A stretch of DNA of 33,459 nucleotides from Xanthobacteraceae bacterium (GTDB lineage: Bacteria > Pseudomonadota > Alphaproteobacteria > Rhizobiales > Xanthobacteraceae): assembly GCA_030037065.1 (NCBI GenBank), contig JASHRW010000029.1, positions 1-33,459 on the forward strand, read 5' to 3'. This document shows, one piece after another, positions 9,298 through 16,316 of the stretch (the stretch's first letter is position 1; each line of letters opens with the position of its first letter). Below the pieces are notes generated by a model, which was not told where the DNA came from, did no database searches, and saw only the letters and a list, made by a program, of their open reading frames with translations. The position numbers and the translations under genes were made by a program.

Positions 9298-9999
9298 GTG
9301 CGTCAACGGCTGTTGCTGCTCCTCATTCTCGCTCTGGTTATTGCCATTCTCGTCGTCTTGGCGAATCAGGGAAGCGGCACAGTCGGACCGTTGTCGACTC
9401 GCGATTTCTCCTCTCTCGCCTACAAGATCGGCATCCTGGTGTTCGTCGCCGGGACTGTGGTGACAGTGTTTCGCCAGCGCCTCGCGCAGGCGATGATCGC
9501 ATCGTTGCTCTGGGTCGCGGTCGGCCTCGTCCTGGTGATCGGCTACTCCTACCGTTTCGAGCTGCACGAGGTTGCCGATCGCGTGCTCGCCGAACTCGTT
9601 CCGGGCCACGTGATTTCGCAGGGCCGCACGGTTGCCGTCGCCCGCACCGACGGCGGAGATTTTGCGATCAATGCCGAAATCAACGGGGCGCGTGTCGCCA
9701 TGGTGCTCGACACCGGCGCCAGTTCCGTCGTGCTCACCCGCGATGACGCCAAAGCTGCCGGTCTGCCGATCGAAGTGCTTGACTACACGGTAAACATCGA
9801 CACCGCCAACGGGCGCACCCGCGCCGCGCCGGTCACGCTCGATCGCGTCGCTGTCGGCAGTCTGGTCGAGCGCTCGGTCGACGCGCTGGTGGCGCAGCCC
9901 GGCCAATTGAAAACGAGCCTGCTCGGCATGAGCTTTCTCAACCGGCTGCAAAGCTGGGAAGTACGCGGCGATCGACTCTTGCTGCGCGGCTATCCGTGA
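9298..9999 (+). CDS. membrane-anchored retropepsin-like aspartic protease (TIGR02281 / clan AA type)
   Basis: The protein has 233 residues if started at GTG 9298. Three hydrophobic segments (about 5-22, 41-58, 67-85) are followed by a soluble domain with the aspartic-protease motif VLDTGASSVVL (D138). The segments NGRTRAAPVTLDRVAVG and SLLGMSFLNRL follow, which match single-domain retropepsin-like proteins of alphaproteobacteria that act as dimers. The soluble domain is probably periplasmic. The GTG was preferred because AAAGGGA lies about 8 nt upstream; an in-frame ATG at 9235 would add 21 hydrophilic residues and has no ribosome site. The usual family members have one anchor, so three membrane segments are more than expected. 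It is convergent with the TauE gene (20-bp gap). Physiological substrates of the family are not known to me. Confidence 0.87.
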   Translation: MRQRLLLLLILALVIAILVVLANQGSGTVGPLSTRDFSSLAYKIGILVFVAGTVVTVFRQRLAQAMIASLLWVAVGLVLVIGYSYRFELHEVADRVLAELVPGHVISQGRTVAVARTDGGDFAINAEINGARVAMVLDTGASSVVLTRDDAKAAGLPIEVLDYTVNIDTANGRTRAAPVTLDRVAVGSLVERSVDALVAQPGQLKTSLLGMSFLNRLQSWEVRGDRLLLRGYP

Positions 10000-10019
10000 G
10001 CAGCGCGCGAACAACCGCC

Positions 10020-10850
10020 CTAAAACAAACTCACCAGGAACCGCGCCGAAACCAGCAACAGAAAAATGCCGAACGCAATCTCGAGCGTGCGCCGCGACAG
10101 CCGATGCGCGAGCCGTGCACCGTAGGGCGCGACAAAGCTCGACACCGGCGCCATAATCGCAAGGCCGATCAGCGATACGAAACCGAGCGACAACGGCGGC
10201 AACAGCGCCCGGTGCGGCAATCCGGCGAGGATGTAGCCGACGGTGCCGACGATGGTGATCGGCACGCCGAGCCCCGCCGAGGTCGCTACGGCCTGATGCA
10301 TCGATTTGCCGTAAAGCGTGAGCACGATGTTGGACAGCGAGCCGCCGCTGATACCCATAAGCGAGCCCGCGAGCCCGATGCCGAAGCCGTAGCCGGTCAT
10401 CGGCAACGGACCGGGCAGATCGGTGCCGAGATTCCAGCGGTCGCCGGCGAACATGAATTTTATGGCAATGAAAGTCGCAATCACCACGAAGGCGATCTTG
10501 AACACGGCCGACGGCGCGAAGGCCGCGATCGCAGCGCCGCAGGCAACGCCGAACACGGCAGGCAGCGCCCACAGCCGGATAACGCCAGGCACGACAAGTC
10601 CCTTTGCGCGATGGGCGAGATAGGACCGGACCGCGGTCGGCACGATAATGGCGATCGAGGTGCCGAGGCAGAGCTGCATGCGCACCTCCTCGGGCACGCC
10701 GAGCACGCGAAACACCTCGTAGAGCACCGGCACGATGACCGAACCGCCACCGATGCCGAATACGCCGGCGAGCAGTCCGGTAACCACGCCGCCGATAACG
10801 ATGGCGAGCGCGAGGAAGAGAATTTCGTGGAGGCCGACGCCAAGCAGCAT
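10020..10850 (-). CDS. TauE/SafE family sulfite/organosulfur exporter-type membrane protein
   Basis: The protein has 276 residues with about eight hydrophobic segments and the two related halves of the family. The first half contains GLLAGVFGIGGGSVIVPVL (about residues 24-42). The second contains GYGFGIGLAGSLMGISGGSL, the repeated glycine-rich signature. TauE/SafE proteins are inner-membrane exporters linked to sulfite, sulfoacetate or other anions, but most members have no proven substrate. Start ATG 10850 gives MLLGVGLHEILFLAL; no Shine-Dalgarno sequence is evident. It begins 27 bp after the dusA stop on the same strand, so it is probably co-transcribed with dusA. That tells little about its substrate. 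Confidence 0.92.
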   Translation of the reverse strand: MLLGVGLHEILFLALAIVIGGVVTGLLAGVFGIGGGSVIVPVLYEVFRVLGVPEEVRMQLCLGTSIAIIVPTAVRSYLAHRAKGLVVPGVIRLWALPAVFGVACGAAIAAFAPSAVFKIAFVVIATFIAIKFMFAGDRWNLGTDLPGPLPMTGYGFGIGLAGSLMGISGGSLSNIVLTLYGKSMHQAVATSAGLGVPITIVGTVGYILAGLPHRALLPPLSLGFVSLIGLAIMAPVSSFVAPYGARLAHRLSRRTLEIAFGIFLLLVSARFLVSLF

Positions 10851-10877
10851 TTGTTTTTGTTTCTTGAATGGCTATCG

Positions 10878-11891
10878 TTAGGCGGCGATGTGCGCCAGTT
10901 CGCGCGGTTTGTCGAAGACGCCGCCGGCCACGAGCGCCAGCGCTGTCATGAGAACGTCCGCGCTTGCGGTCGGGTTTCCGGCGGCACCGGCAAGCTCACG
11001 GCGGAACGCGCGGGCACCGGGAACGGCGCGGAATAGTCCATGCAGGTGGCGGGTGATCGCGTGCAGCCGTGTTCCCCGTGCAAGCTCGCGCGCGATATGG
11101 GGAATGAGTGCCTCCGCCGCCTCTTTGGCGGATGCGAAGGGCGCACGTTCGCCGAATACAAGCGGATCGACGGTAAGCAGACGCCACGGCTCCTGATAAG
11201 CGGCGCGGCCCATCATCACGCCATCGACGTGGGTAAGATGCGAAAGCGCGCGTTCAATGCTGGCGATGCCGCCATTGAGCACGATGGGCAGATGCCGATG
11301 CGCGGCCTTAAGCCGATAGACGCGGTCGTAATCGAGCGGCGGAATTTCGCGATTTTCCTTGGGCGACAAACCTTTGAGCCAAGCTTTCCGCGCGTGCACG
11401 ATAAGCGCATCGGCGCCCGCTTGCTCGACCGCGCAGGTGAGATCCTCAAGCGCCTGTTCGGGATCCTGCTCGTCGATGCCGATGCGGCATTTGACCGTGA
11501 CCGGTATGGTAACGGCAGCTTTCATCGCCGTCACGCACTCGCCGACCAACGCCGGCTCTGCCATCAGGCAAGCGCCGAAGCGGCCATCCTGTACCCGGTC
11601 AGACGGGCAACCAACATTGAGGTTGATCTCGTTGAAGCCGCAATCCGCGCCGATGCGAGCGCACGCGGCGAGCGCGGCAGGATCAGCACCGCCAAGCTGG
11701 AGCGCCAACGGATGCTCTGCCGCATCATAGCGCAGCAGGCGATCCCGGTCGCCGTGCAGCACGGCCCCCGTCGTCAGCATCTCGGTGTAGAGGAGCGCCC
11801 GGCGCGTGAGCAGCCGATGGAAGAACCGGCAATGCTGGTCGGTCCACTCCATCATCGGGGCAACGGAGAATTTGCGCGATGTTCCAATCAC
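10878..11891 (-). CDS. dusA: tRNA-dihydrouridine(20/20a) synthase DusA
   Basis: The protein has 337 residues. It is an FMN-dependent reductase that makes dihydrouridine in the tRNA D-loop. The DusA-type start FSVAPMMEWTDQHCRFFHR, the catalytic cysteine in NLNVGCPSDRV (C95), the phosphate-binding NGGI near residue 216 and MMGRAAYQEPW are all present. The start codon is GTG at 11891; an in-frame TAA only two codons upstream rules out a longer protein, and the family N-terminus begins a few residues inside. DusA rather than DusB/C is supported by the APMMEWTD start and the WLKGLSPKENREIPPLDY segment. It is divergent from the CDF transporter (92-bp shared spacer) and followed by the TauE gene. 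Confidence 0.95.
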   Translation of the reverse strand: MIGTSRKFSVAPMMEWTDQHCRFFHRLLTRRALLYTEMLTTGAVLHGDRDRLLRYDAAEHPLALQLGGADPAALAACARIGADCGFNEINLNVGCPSDRVQDGRFGACLMAEPALVGECVTAMKAAVTIPVTVKCRIGIDEQDPEQALEDLTCAVEQAGADALIVHARKAWLKGLSPKENREIPPLDYDRVYRLKAAHRHLPIVLNGGIASIERALSHLTHVDGVMMGRAAYQEPWRLLTVDPLVFGERAPFASAKEAAEALIPHIARELARGTRLHAITRHLHGLFRAVPGARAFRRELAGAAGNPTASADVLMTALALVAGGVFDKPRELAHIAA

Positions 11892-11983
11892 TTGTTAGCA
11901 CTCTCGCGCTTGAATTCTGACGTGGCAGTAGCAAAATTTTTCGATGACGTCACCTTGGTTCCGCCTGTATCAATCATGGTGTC

Positions 11984-13351
11984 ATGAACGACAAGGAAAA
12001 AGCCGCGCTTGGATCGATTACCGCGTCGGCCTTGCTGACGGCGGCCAAGGCCACTGTCGGCCTGCTCACGGGCTCGCTCGCCATCCTATCCGAGGCAGGC
12101 CATTCGTTGCTCGACCTGTCGGCGACGTTGCTGACGTACCTTGCCGTGCGTATCTCCGGCAAGCCGGCCGATGCCGAGCACCAGTTCGGCCACGGCAAGG
12201 TAGAGAGCGTCACCGCGCTCGCCGAAACCGCATTGTTATTCCTGCTCACCGCAGTGGTGATCTGGGAAGCATTACAGCGGCTGGCCGGCGCACGGCCGCA
12301 CGCAGTTGAAGCGACGGCCGCTGCGTTCGCGGTCATCGCCGCATCGATCGTCATCGACTTTTTTCGGGCGCGCACGTTGCAGCGCGTTGCCGAGGCAACC
12401 TTCAGCGAAGCGCTCGAAGCGGACGCGCTGCATTTCTCCTCCGACCTGTGGTCGTCGGTCGCGGTGTTGATTGGGCTTGGCGGAGTCGCGCTCGGCTATT
12501 CCTGGGCCGACGCCGCGGCCGCGCTCGTTGTGGCGGTTTTCATCTGCATCGCCGGCTGGCGGCTTGGCCGCCGCACAATTGCGACTTTGACCGACGCGGC
12601 CCCGGCCGGCGTCAGCGAGCGCGTCGCATCGATTGCACGGCGGATTCCCGGAATAGTCGGCGTCGAGCGAGTGCGCGCGCGGCCGGCAGGCGCGGTTCTC
12701 TTTGTCGATCTGGGCGTCGACGTAAGCCGTACGCTGCCGCTCGATCGAGTCTCAGCAATTACCGAGCGGCTCACCCGCGCCATCCGCGCCGAAATCCCGC
12801 AAGCCGAGGTCACCATCACCACCGAGCCGCGCGCGCTCGACGACGAGACCGTGCGCGAACGCGTGATGATGATCGCCCGCAATCGCGGCGTCGCCATCCA
12901 TCACGTCGCCGTGCAAACGATCTCCGGCCATTTGTCAGTTTCGGCGGACCTGGAGATCGAAGGAACGCTGCCGCTTGCCGCCGCGCATGATGTCGCCAGC
13001 GGACTGGAGGAGGCTGTGCGCGACGAGCTCGGACCTGACGTCGAAGTCGAAACCCATATCGAACCACTGCCGGCCGACGTGCTCGCCGGCCATGATGCTC
13101 CGTCGGCGCGCATCGCCGAGGTGCGCGCATCGCTGGCGACACTGGCCGCCGAGATTGCCGGCCTTGACGAGGTCCACGACGTGCGCGTGCGCGAGACTGC
13201 CGACGGCGAGATCGTCAATTTCCATTGCCGCGTCGATCCGGCGCTCTCCGTACGCGCAGTGCATGATTTGGTGGACGCCGTCGAGCGGGGGTTGCGCCGA
13301 CATTGGCCCACGATCCAGCGTGTCATCGGCCACGCCGAGCCGCAGCGATAG
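11984..13351 (+). CDS. cation diffusion facilitator transporter with three tandem cytosolic domains
   Basis: The protein has 455 residues, against about 300 for an ordinary bacterial CDF. Six hydrophobic segments span residues 10-195. The transport site reads H40xxxD44 (SEAGHSLLDL) and H150xxxD154 (DALHFSSDLW), an HD-HD set that in characterised CDFs favours zinc; H70 and E66 in EHQFGHGKVES follow TM2. The C-terminal part contains three related units of about 72-78 residues (211-282, 290-361, 376-453). Each ends in a V-T-I-T-T-E-P-like strand (VTITTEP, VETHIEP, VIGHAEP), so the single ZT-dimer domain of normal CDFs is present three times. It probably exports Zn(II) or a similar divalent metal by proton antiport across the inner membrane. 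It is divergent from dusA and upstream of the His-rich protein gene. Confidence 0.93.
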   Translation: MNDKEKAALGSITASALLTAAKATVGLLTGSLAILSEAGHSLLDLSATLLTYLAVRISGKPADAEHQFGHGKVESVTALAETALLFLLTAVVIWEALQRLAGARPHAVEATAAAFAVIAASIVIDFFRARTLQRVAEATFSEALEADALHFSSDLWSSVAVLIGLGGVALGYSWADAAAALVVAVFICIAGWRLGRRTIATLTDAAPAGVSERVASIARRIPGIVGVERVRARPAGAVLFVDLGVDVSRTLPLDRVSAITERLTRAIRAEIPQAEVTITTEPRALDDETVRERVMMIARNRGVAIHHVAVQTISGHLSVSADLEIEGTLPLAAAHDVASGLEEAVRDELGPDVEVETHIEPLPADVLAGHDAPSARIAEVRASLATLAAEIAGLDEVHDVRVRETADGEIVNFHCRVDPALSVRAVHDLVDAVERGLRRHWPTIQRVIGHAEPQR

Positions 13352-13566
13352 CTGACGCGGCGGTGTCATCGGCAACGGCCGTGGAACGGCAATTTCCACT
13401 TCCTGCCTCGCCAGCATCGAGAATCCGATAAACTTCCGTTCATCCGCCGTTCATTTTCGCTGTTTTCTGCTCATGAAAGAGCGGCGAGGCAAATCCACCT
13501 TGCTTCATTTTTGCAAGCATCCTAGGCTGAGATGTCTAAAATTTATACGACAACAAGAGGGCGCGA
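13352..13566 (+). other. spacer upstream of the Gly/His-rich protein gene, AT-rich at its 3' end
   Basis: This 215-bp region has no gene. Its last 70 bp are clearly richer in A/T than the surroundings. TAAAAT at 13537-13542 is a fair -10 candidate, but no well-spaced -35 partner was found: TTGCAA at 13511-13516 is 20 bp away, too far. A promoter here is likely from position and composition, not proven by motif. Confidence 0.4.
13555..13561 (+). promoter_or_regulatory. ribosome binding site of the Gly/His-rich protein gene
   Basis: AAGAGGG lies 5 nt before ATG 13567. A second ATG follows directly at 13570, so translation could begin at either codon, with a one-residue difference. Confidence 0.7.
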
Positions 13567-13980
13567 ATGATGGAAAACGAACTAACGACAGGAAACCCAC
13601 CGGGGAAAACTCGCCAATACGTGACACGAATTTTAGCGGCGGGCGCCATGCTCGGCGCTTGCTCTATCGTAGCGCTTGGCGTGTCGGGCTTGGTAATGGG
13701 CTTCGGCAACACCGCCGCATATGCGAAGGGTGGTCATGGCGGTCACGGCGGTGGCCATGGTGGAGGTCACGGTGGCCACGGTGGTCATGGCGGTCATGGT
13801 GGTCATGGTGGAGGCCACGGTGGTCATGGTGGTCATGGTGGACCTCATCACGGCCATTTCTTCGGCGGCCGGACAGGTTGGATTCACGGCCATCGGTACT
13901 TCTGGAACAGCTTATGGTATTGCTGGTATCCGGTCGGCTATGCCGGACCCGGCTGGTATGTGTGCGGCGCCAACTGGTAG
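13567..13980 (+). CDS. exported Gly/His-rich repeat protein
   Basis: The protein has 137 residues. A charged N-terminus is followed by one hydrophobic segment (about 21-46) and a likely signal-peptidase site after AAYA (residue 53). The mature part starts with a run of GGH/GGGH repeats (about 55-93) holding some 12 histidines, then PHHGHFFGG. A short aromatic C-terminus rich in Trp, Tyr and Gly follows, with two cysteines (C119, C133). It lacks any enzyme motif. The His repeats suggest binding of Zn, Ni or Cu in the periplasm or at the surface, which would fit its position after a CDF metal transporter, but this is inference. It has its own ribosome site and is followed by a terminator-like hairpin, so it seems to be a single-gene unit. 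Low-complexity repeats make homology calls unreliable. Confidence 0.8.
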   Translation: MMENELTTGNPPGKTRQYVTRILAAGAMLGACSIVALGVSGLVMGFGNTAAYAKGGHGGHGGGHGGGHGGHGGHGGHGGHGGGHGGHGGHGGPHHGHFFGGRTGWIHGHRYFWNSLWYCWYPVGYAGPGWYVCGANW

Positions 13981-13994
13981 TCGGCGCAACCATG

Positions 13995-14021
13995 TCGCGA
14001 GCGGTGCATTGCCGCTCGCGA
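13995..14021 (+). terminator. hairpin after the Gly/His-rich protein gene
   Basis: A perfect 10-bp stem (TCGCGAGCGG / CCGCTCGCGA) with a 7-nt loop begins 14 bp after the stop codon and is followed by ATTTCTC. The stem is strong but the following T tract is poor, so it is a candidate intrinsic terminator or 3' stabilising hairpin. Confidence 0.6.
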
Positions 14022-14095
14022 ATTTCTCAGCAAACAAGTCCGCGGCCACAGGTCTGCCGCACAGTGCTGCCGCGTGACCGGGTGCAGGTTCGCCA

Positions 14096-14635
14096 GTGCA
14101 TCTCCCGTCTCTTACATCGAAACAGCGGCGTGGGCGTCTCATCTATCCAGCAATGTCATTGCTGCTCGTCTGGCACAGCGTCGCTATGGTGGTCGCAGCG
14201 GCGCCGGACAGTGTGATTACGCGGGCGGCAACTTCGCTTTTCCAGCCTTATTTGTCTCTATTCAGATTGCAGAATGGATGGAGTTTCTACGCCCCCGATG
14301 TGCGGGTGGAACCCGAATTCCGCTATGTCGTGGAGGACGCATCCGGACAGCAGCATACTTTTGTCCCGGCCAATCATTTGAGCAGGTACCTTCCAAGCGA
14401 TATCTGGGTCAAAGATTGGTACATCCATGTGATGGATAATCCCGATGTCTACAGCAAATTCGTTGCAGCCTACCTTTGCCGGGAACACGCCTTGCTGCAC
14501 CCGGTGAGCATCACGCTGCTGGAGTTTGACCAAAAAGATTTCTTGCCACAAGACCAGATCAGCGGAAAACATCCCTTCGATCCCGAGTTTCTCGACAAAA
14601 AGACTCTGGCGACGGTCCAATGCTCGAACGAGTAA
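14096..14635 (+). CDS. small membrane-anchored protein paired with HTTM protein (DUF5819-like motif)
   Basis: The protein has 179 residues from GTG 14096, or 160 from ATG 14153; neither start has a clear ribosome site. One N-terminal hydrophobic segment (about 20-36, MSLLLVWHSVAMVVAAA) is followed by a soluble domain. The soluble part starts with LQNGWSFYAPDVRVEPEFRY, close to the W-S-F-F/Y-A-P signature I associate with DUF5819-type proteins found beside HTTM proteins. That assignment is from memory and tentative. Topology suggests a periplasmic domain held at the inner membrane. Its last 16 bp overlap the start of the HTTM-DCC gene, so the two are probably translated together and work together. 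No catalytic motif was seen. Confidence 0.8.
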   Translation: MHLPSLTSKQRRGRLIYPAMSLLLVWHSVAMVVAAAPDSVITRAATSLFQPYLSLFRLQNGWSFYAPDVRVEPEFRYVVEDASGQQHTFVPANHLSRYLPSDIWVKDWYIHVMDNPDVYSKFVAAYLCREHALLHPVSITLLEFDQKDFLPQDQISGKHPFDPEFLDKKTLATVQCSNE

Positions 14636-15912
14636 CGTCGGCAAGCGCGAACAAGATTTGGCCATTGCCCCTGAGCGAGGCCTGGTCGCGGCTGTGGTTT
14701 CAGGACAAGCCGACGACGCCCTTAGAGATTGCCCGCATCGGCATAGGTGCGGCGCTCCTGGTTCATTATGCCTTGGCAACCCCTTACCTGCTGACGTTTT
14801 GGGGCAACGACGGCTGGATGCCGCACGCCCTTCTTGCCAATGAACTCACCCCTCCCTGGCAGCAATCTGTCTTTTTCTATTTCACGACTCCTTGGCAATG
14901 GTTCGCGTTCCATCTGGTGTTTTTGTTCTGCTGCGCCGCTTTCATGTTGGGATGGCGGACGTCCTGGGTGAAGTGGATCGTCCTCATCGGCCACATCTCC
15001 TATGATTACCGCAATCCGGTCATGACCTATGGCGTGGATTCGATCCTTGCATGTCTTTTGTTGATCTTTTGTTTCGCACCGGTCGGTCGCGCAATGAGTT
15101 TAGACAGAGTGCGCGAGGTCCGCGCAGCGAAGCGAAAGGACCTTGCAGCCAATCCGCCGGGCATCACCGGCCCTTGGGCATTCGCCTGCACCCGCCTGAT
15201 GCAGATCCAGATGGCGGTGCTGTTCTTCTTCAGCGGCACCGCAAAGCTGGCGGGCAATGACTGGCGGCACGGCGAGGCCATATGGTGGCTCTTTACCAAC
15301 TCTTATTATTACAACAGCGATATTTTACAGGTCCTGGCAGAACACTACTGGCTGGTCAACATTGCGACCTACGGCACTGTTCTGATCGAACTCGCTTTTC
15401 CGTTCCTGATCTGGCAGCGGGCCACACGACCCTACATGCTTGTTGCAGGCCTATTCCTCCACTTTCAGTTCGCCGTATTGATGCACCTTTATTATTTCTC
15501 GTGGGTTATGGCCATGGGCCATATGAGTTTTGTCCGCCCCGAATGGCTGAGTAAATTCGGCGCGGCGTGGAAGCGCAAAATCGGCGGCATGGAGATGATC
15601 TACGACGGCGCTTGCGGCTTCTGCAGGCGGTCGATGGTCTGGTTCCTGGCTTTCGACGGTCTTCAGCAAATCCAGATACGCGATTTCCGCACCAATCCAT
15701 CCCCGACCGTGAGCGACGAACAAATGAAAAAAGCGCTCTATCTGGTTTTGCCCGACGGCCGGGCGCTGCCGGGTTTTGAGGCCTACCGTTACGTAGTGCT
15801 GCGCGTGCCGGGATTGTGGTGGCAAGTCCCATTCTTTTATGTACCACTGTTCAGCCGTCTGTTGGGTCACCCGACATACAATTGGATCGCGGCCAACCGC
15901 AGCCGCCTTTAG
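14620..15912 (+). CDS. HTTM-domain membrane protein fused to a DCC-family (DUF393) thiol-disulfide oxidoreductase domain
   Basis: The protein has 430 residues. The N-terminal 315 residues carry several membrane segments and the HTTM-type core, with FFFSGTAKLAGNDWRHGEAIWW (about 203-223) as the clearest landmark. HTTM is the membrane domain shared with vitamin-K-dependent gamma-carboxylases. From about residue 325 a DCC domain follows: MIYDGACGFCRRSMVWF with a CxxC pair C332/C335, then IRDFRTNP and a PDGRALPGFEAYRYV segment. DCC proteins have a thioredoxin-like fold and presumed thiol-disulfide activity. ATG 14620 lies inside the end of the previous gene (16-bp overlap). Codon use is less GC-biased than in neighbouring core genes, for example around 15300. 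It could modify or reduce an exported protein, quinone or lipid substrate; the function is not known to me. Confidence 0.88.
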   Translation: MLERVTSASANKIWPLPLSEAWSRLWFQDKPTTPLEIARIGIGAALLVHYALATPYLLTFWGNDGWMPHALLANELTPPWQQSVFFYFTTPWQWFAFHLVFLFCCAAFMLGWRTSWVKWIVLIGHISYDYRNPVMTYGVDSILACLLLIFCFAPVGRAMSLDRVREVRAAKRKDLAANPPGITGPWAFACTRLMQIQMAVLFFFSGTAKLAGNDWRHGEAIWWLFTNSYYYNSDILQVLAEHYWLVNIATYGTVLIELAFPFLIWQRATRPYMLVAGLFLHFQFAVLMHLYYFSWVMAMGHMSFVRPEWLSKFGAAWKRKIGGMEMIYDGACGFCRRSMVWFLAFDGLQQIQIRDFRTNPSPTVSDEQMKKALYLVLPDGRALPGFEAYRYVVLRVPGLWWQVPFFYVPLFSRLLGHPTYNWIAANRSRL

Positions 15913-15928
15913 CGGGGTCTCGCAATGC

Positions 15929-16240
15929 TTACGGAATGAGCACCGCGGCGCCTTCGAAGCGCCCTGCCCGCAAGTCGTCGAGCGCGGCATTCGCCCGCGC
16001 CAGCGAATAGCGGGTGACCTGCATCTTGATTCCAGTCTGCGGCGCGACTGTCAGAAATTCGCGGGCATCATTGCGGGTAAGATTGGCGACGGAGACGAGC
16101 TGGCGCTCTTGCCACAGAATCGAATAGGGAAAACTCGGAATATCCGACATGTGGATGCCGCCGCAGACCACCCGCCCACCTTTCTTCACCGCGCGTAGTG
16201 TTCCCGGGCGGTCCAATACCATCGCGCGCATGAGAGACAT
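15929..16240 (-). pseudogene. zinc-type alcohol dehydrogenase remnant with large internal deletion
   Basis: The frame of 103 codons starts MSLMRAMVLDRPGTLR, the usual N-terminus of zinc-dependent alcohol dehydrogenases (MRAMVLDRPG type). It then jumps directly to AVKKGGRVVCGGIHMSDIPSF, which in full-length relatives lies in the NAD-binding domain roughly 230 residues later, and runs on to the normal C-terminus (DLRAGRFEGAAVLIP). About two thirds of the protein is missing, including the zinc ligands (GHE motif) and the GxGxxG of the Rossmann fold. The junction falls near 16195-16205 and keeps the frame. A full enzyme would be about 330-340 residues. The product cannot be an active dehydrogenase. 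It is convergent with the HTTM-DCC gene (16-bp gap) and divergent from pepN. Confidence 0.83.
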
Positions 16241-16316
16241 GACGGGAATCCTGATCGGCGGAACGGGCTCCCCTGCGCTTTCAATTAGCGCATAAAGTAT
16301 CTACATCAAGTCGATC

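Noticed and set aside
9253-10572. 439-codon minus-strand frame across the protease and TauE genes
   Set aside because: It crosses two convergent genes with clear domains and has no domain of its own.
13382-13420. GGAAC at about 13383 as the -35 of an EcfG general-stress promoter for the GGH gene
   Set aside because: No CGTT-like -10 element lies 16-17 bp downstream, and the site is too far from the gene.
13729-13860. Regular short repeats that could suggest a CRISPR array or VNTR locus
   Set aside because: The repeats are 9-12 bp codon-level units (GGT/GGC-CAT/CAC) within one open frame with a signal peptide and ribosome site. There are no unique spacers, so they are coding repeats.
13567-15912. 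Classical RiPP cluster (bufferin-like precursor plus MNIO/DUF692 enzyme)
   Set aside because: No DUF692, DUF2063, radical SAM or YcaO gene is present, and the GGH protein lacks the Cys-rich core of such precursors. Only the weaker HTTM-DCC idea is kept.
16241-16316. Stress promoter (GGAAC near 16260) for pepN
   Set aside because: The expected -10 element is absent at the right spacing; the match of five bases alone is not meaningful in this base composition.
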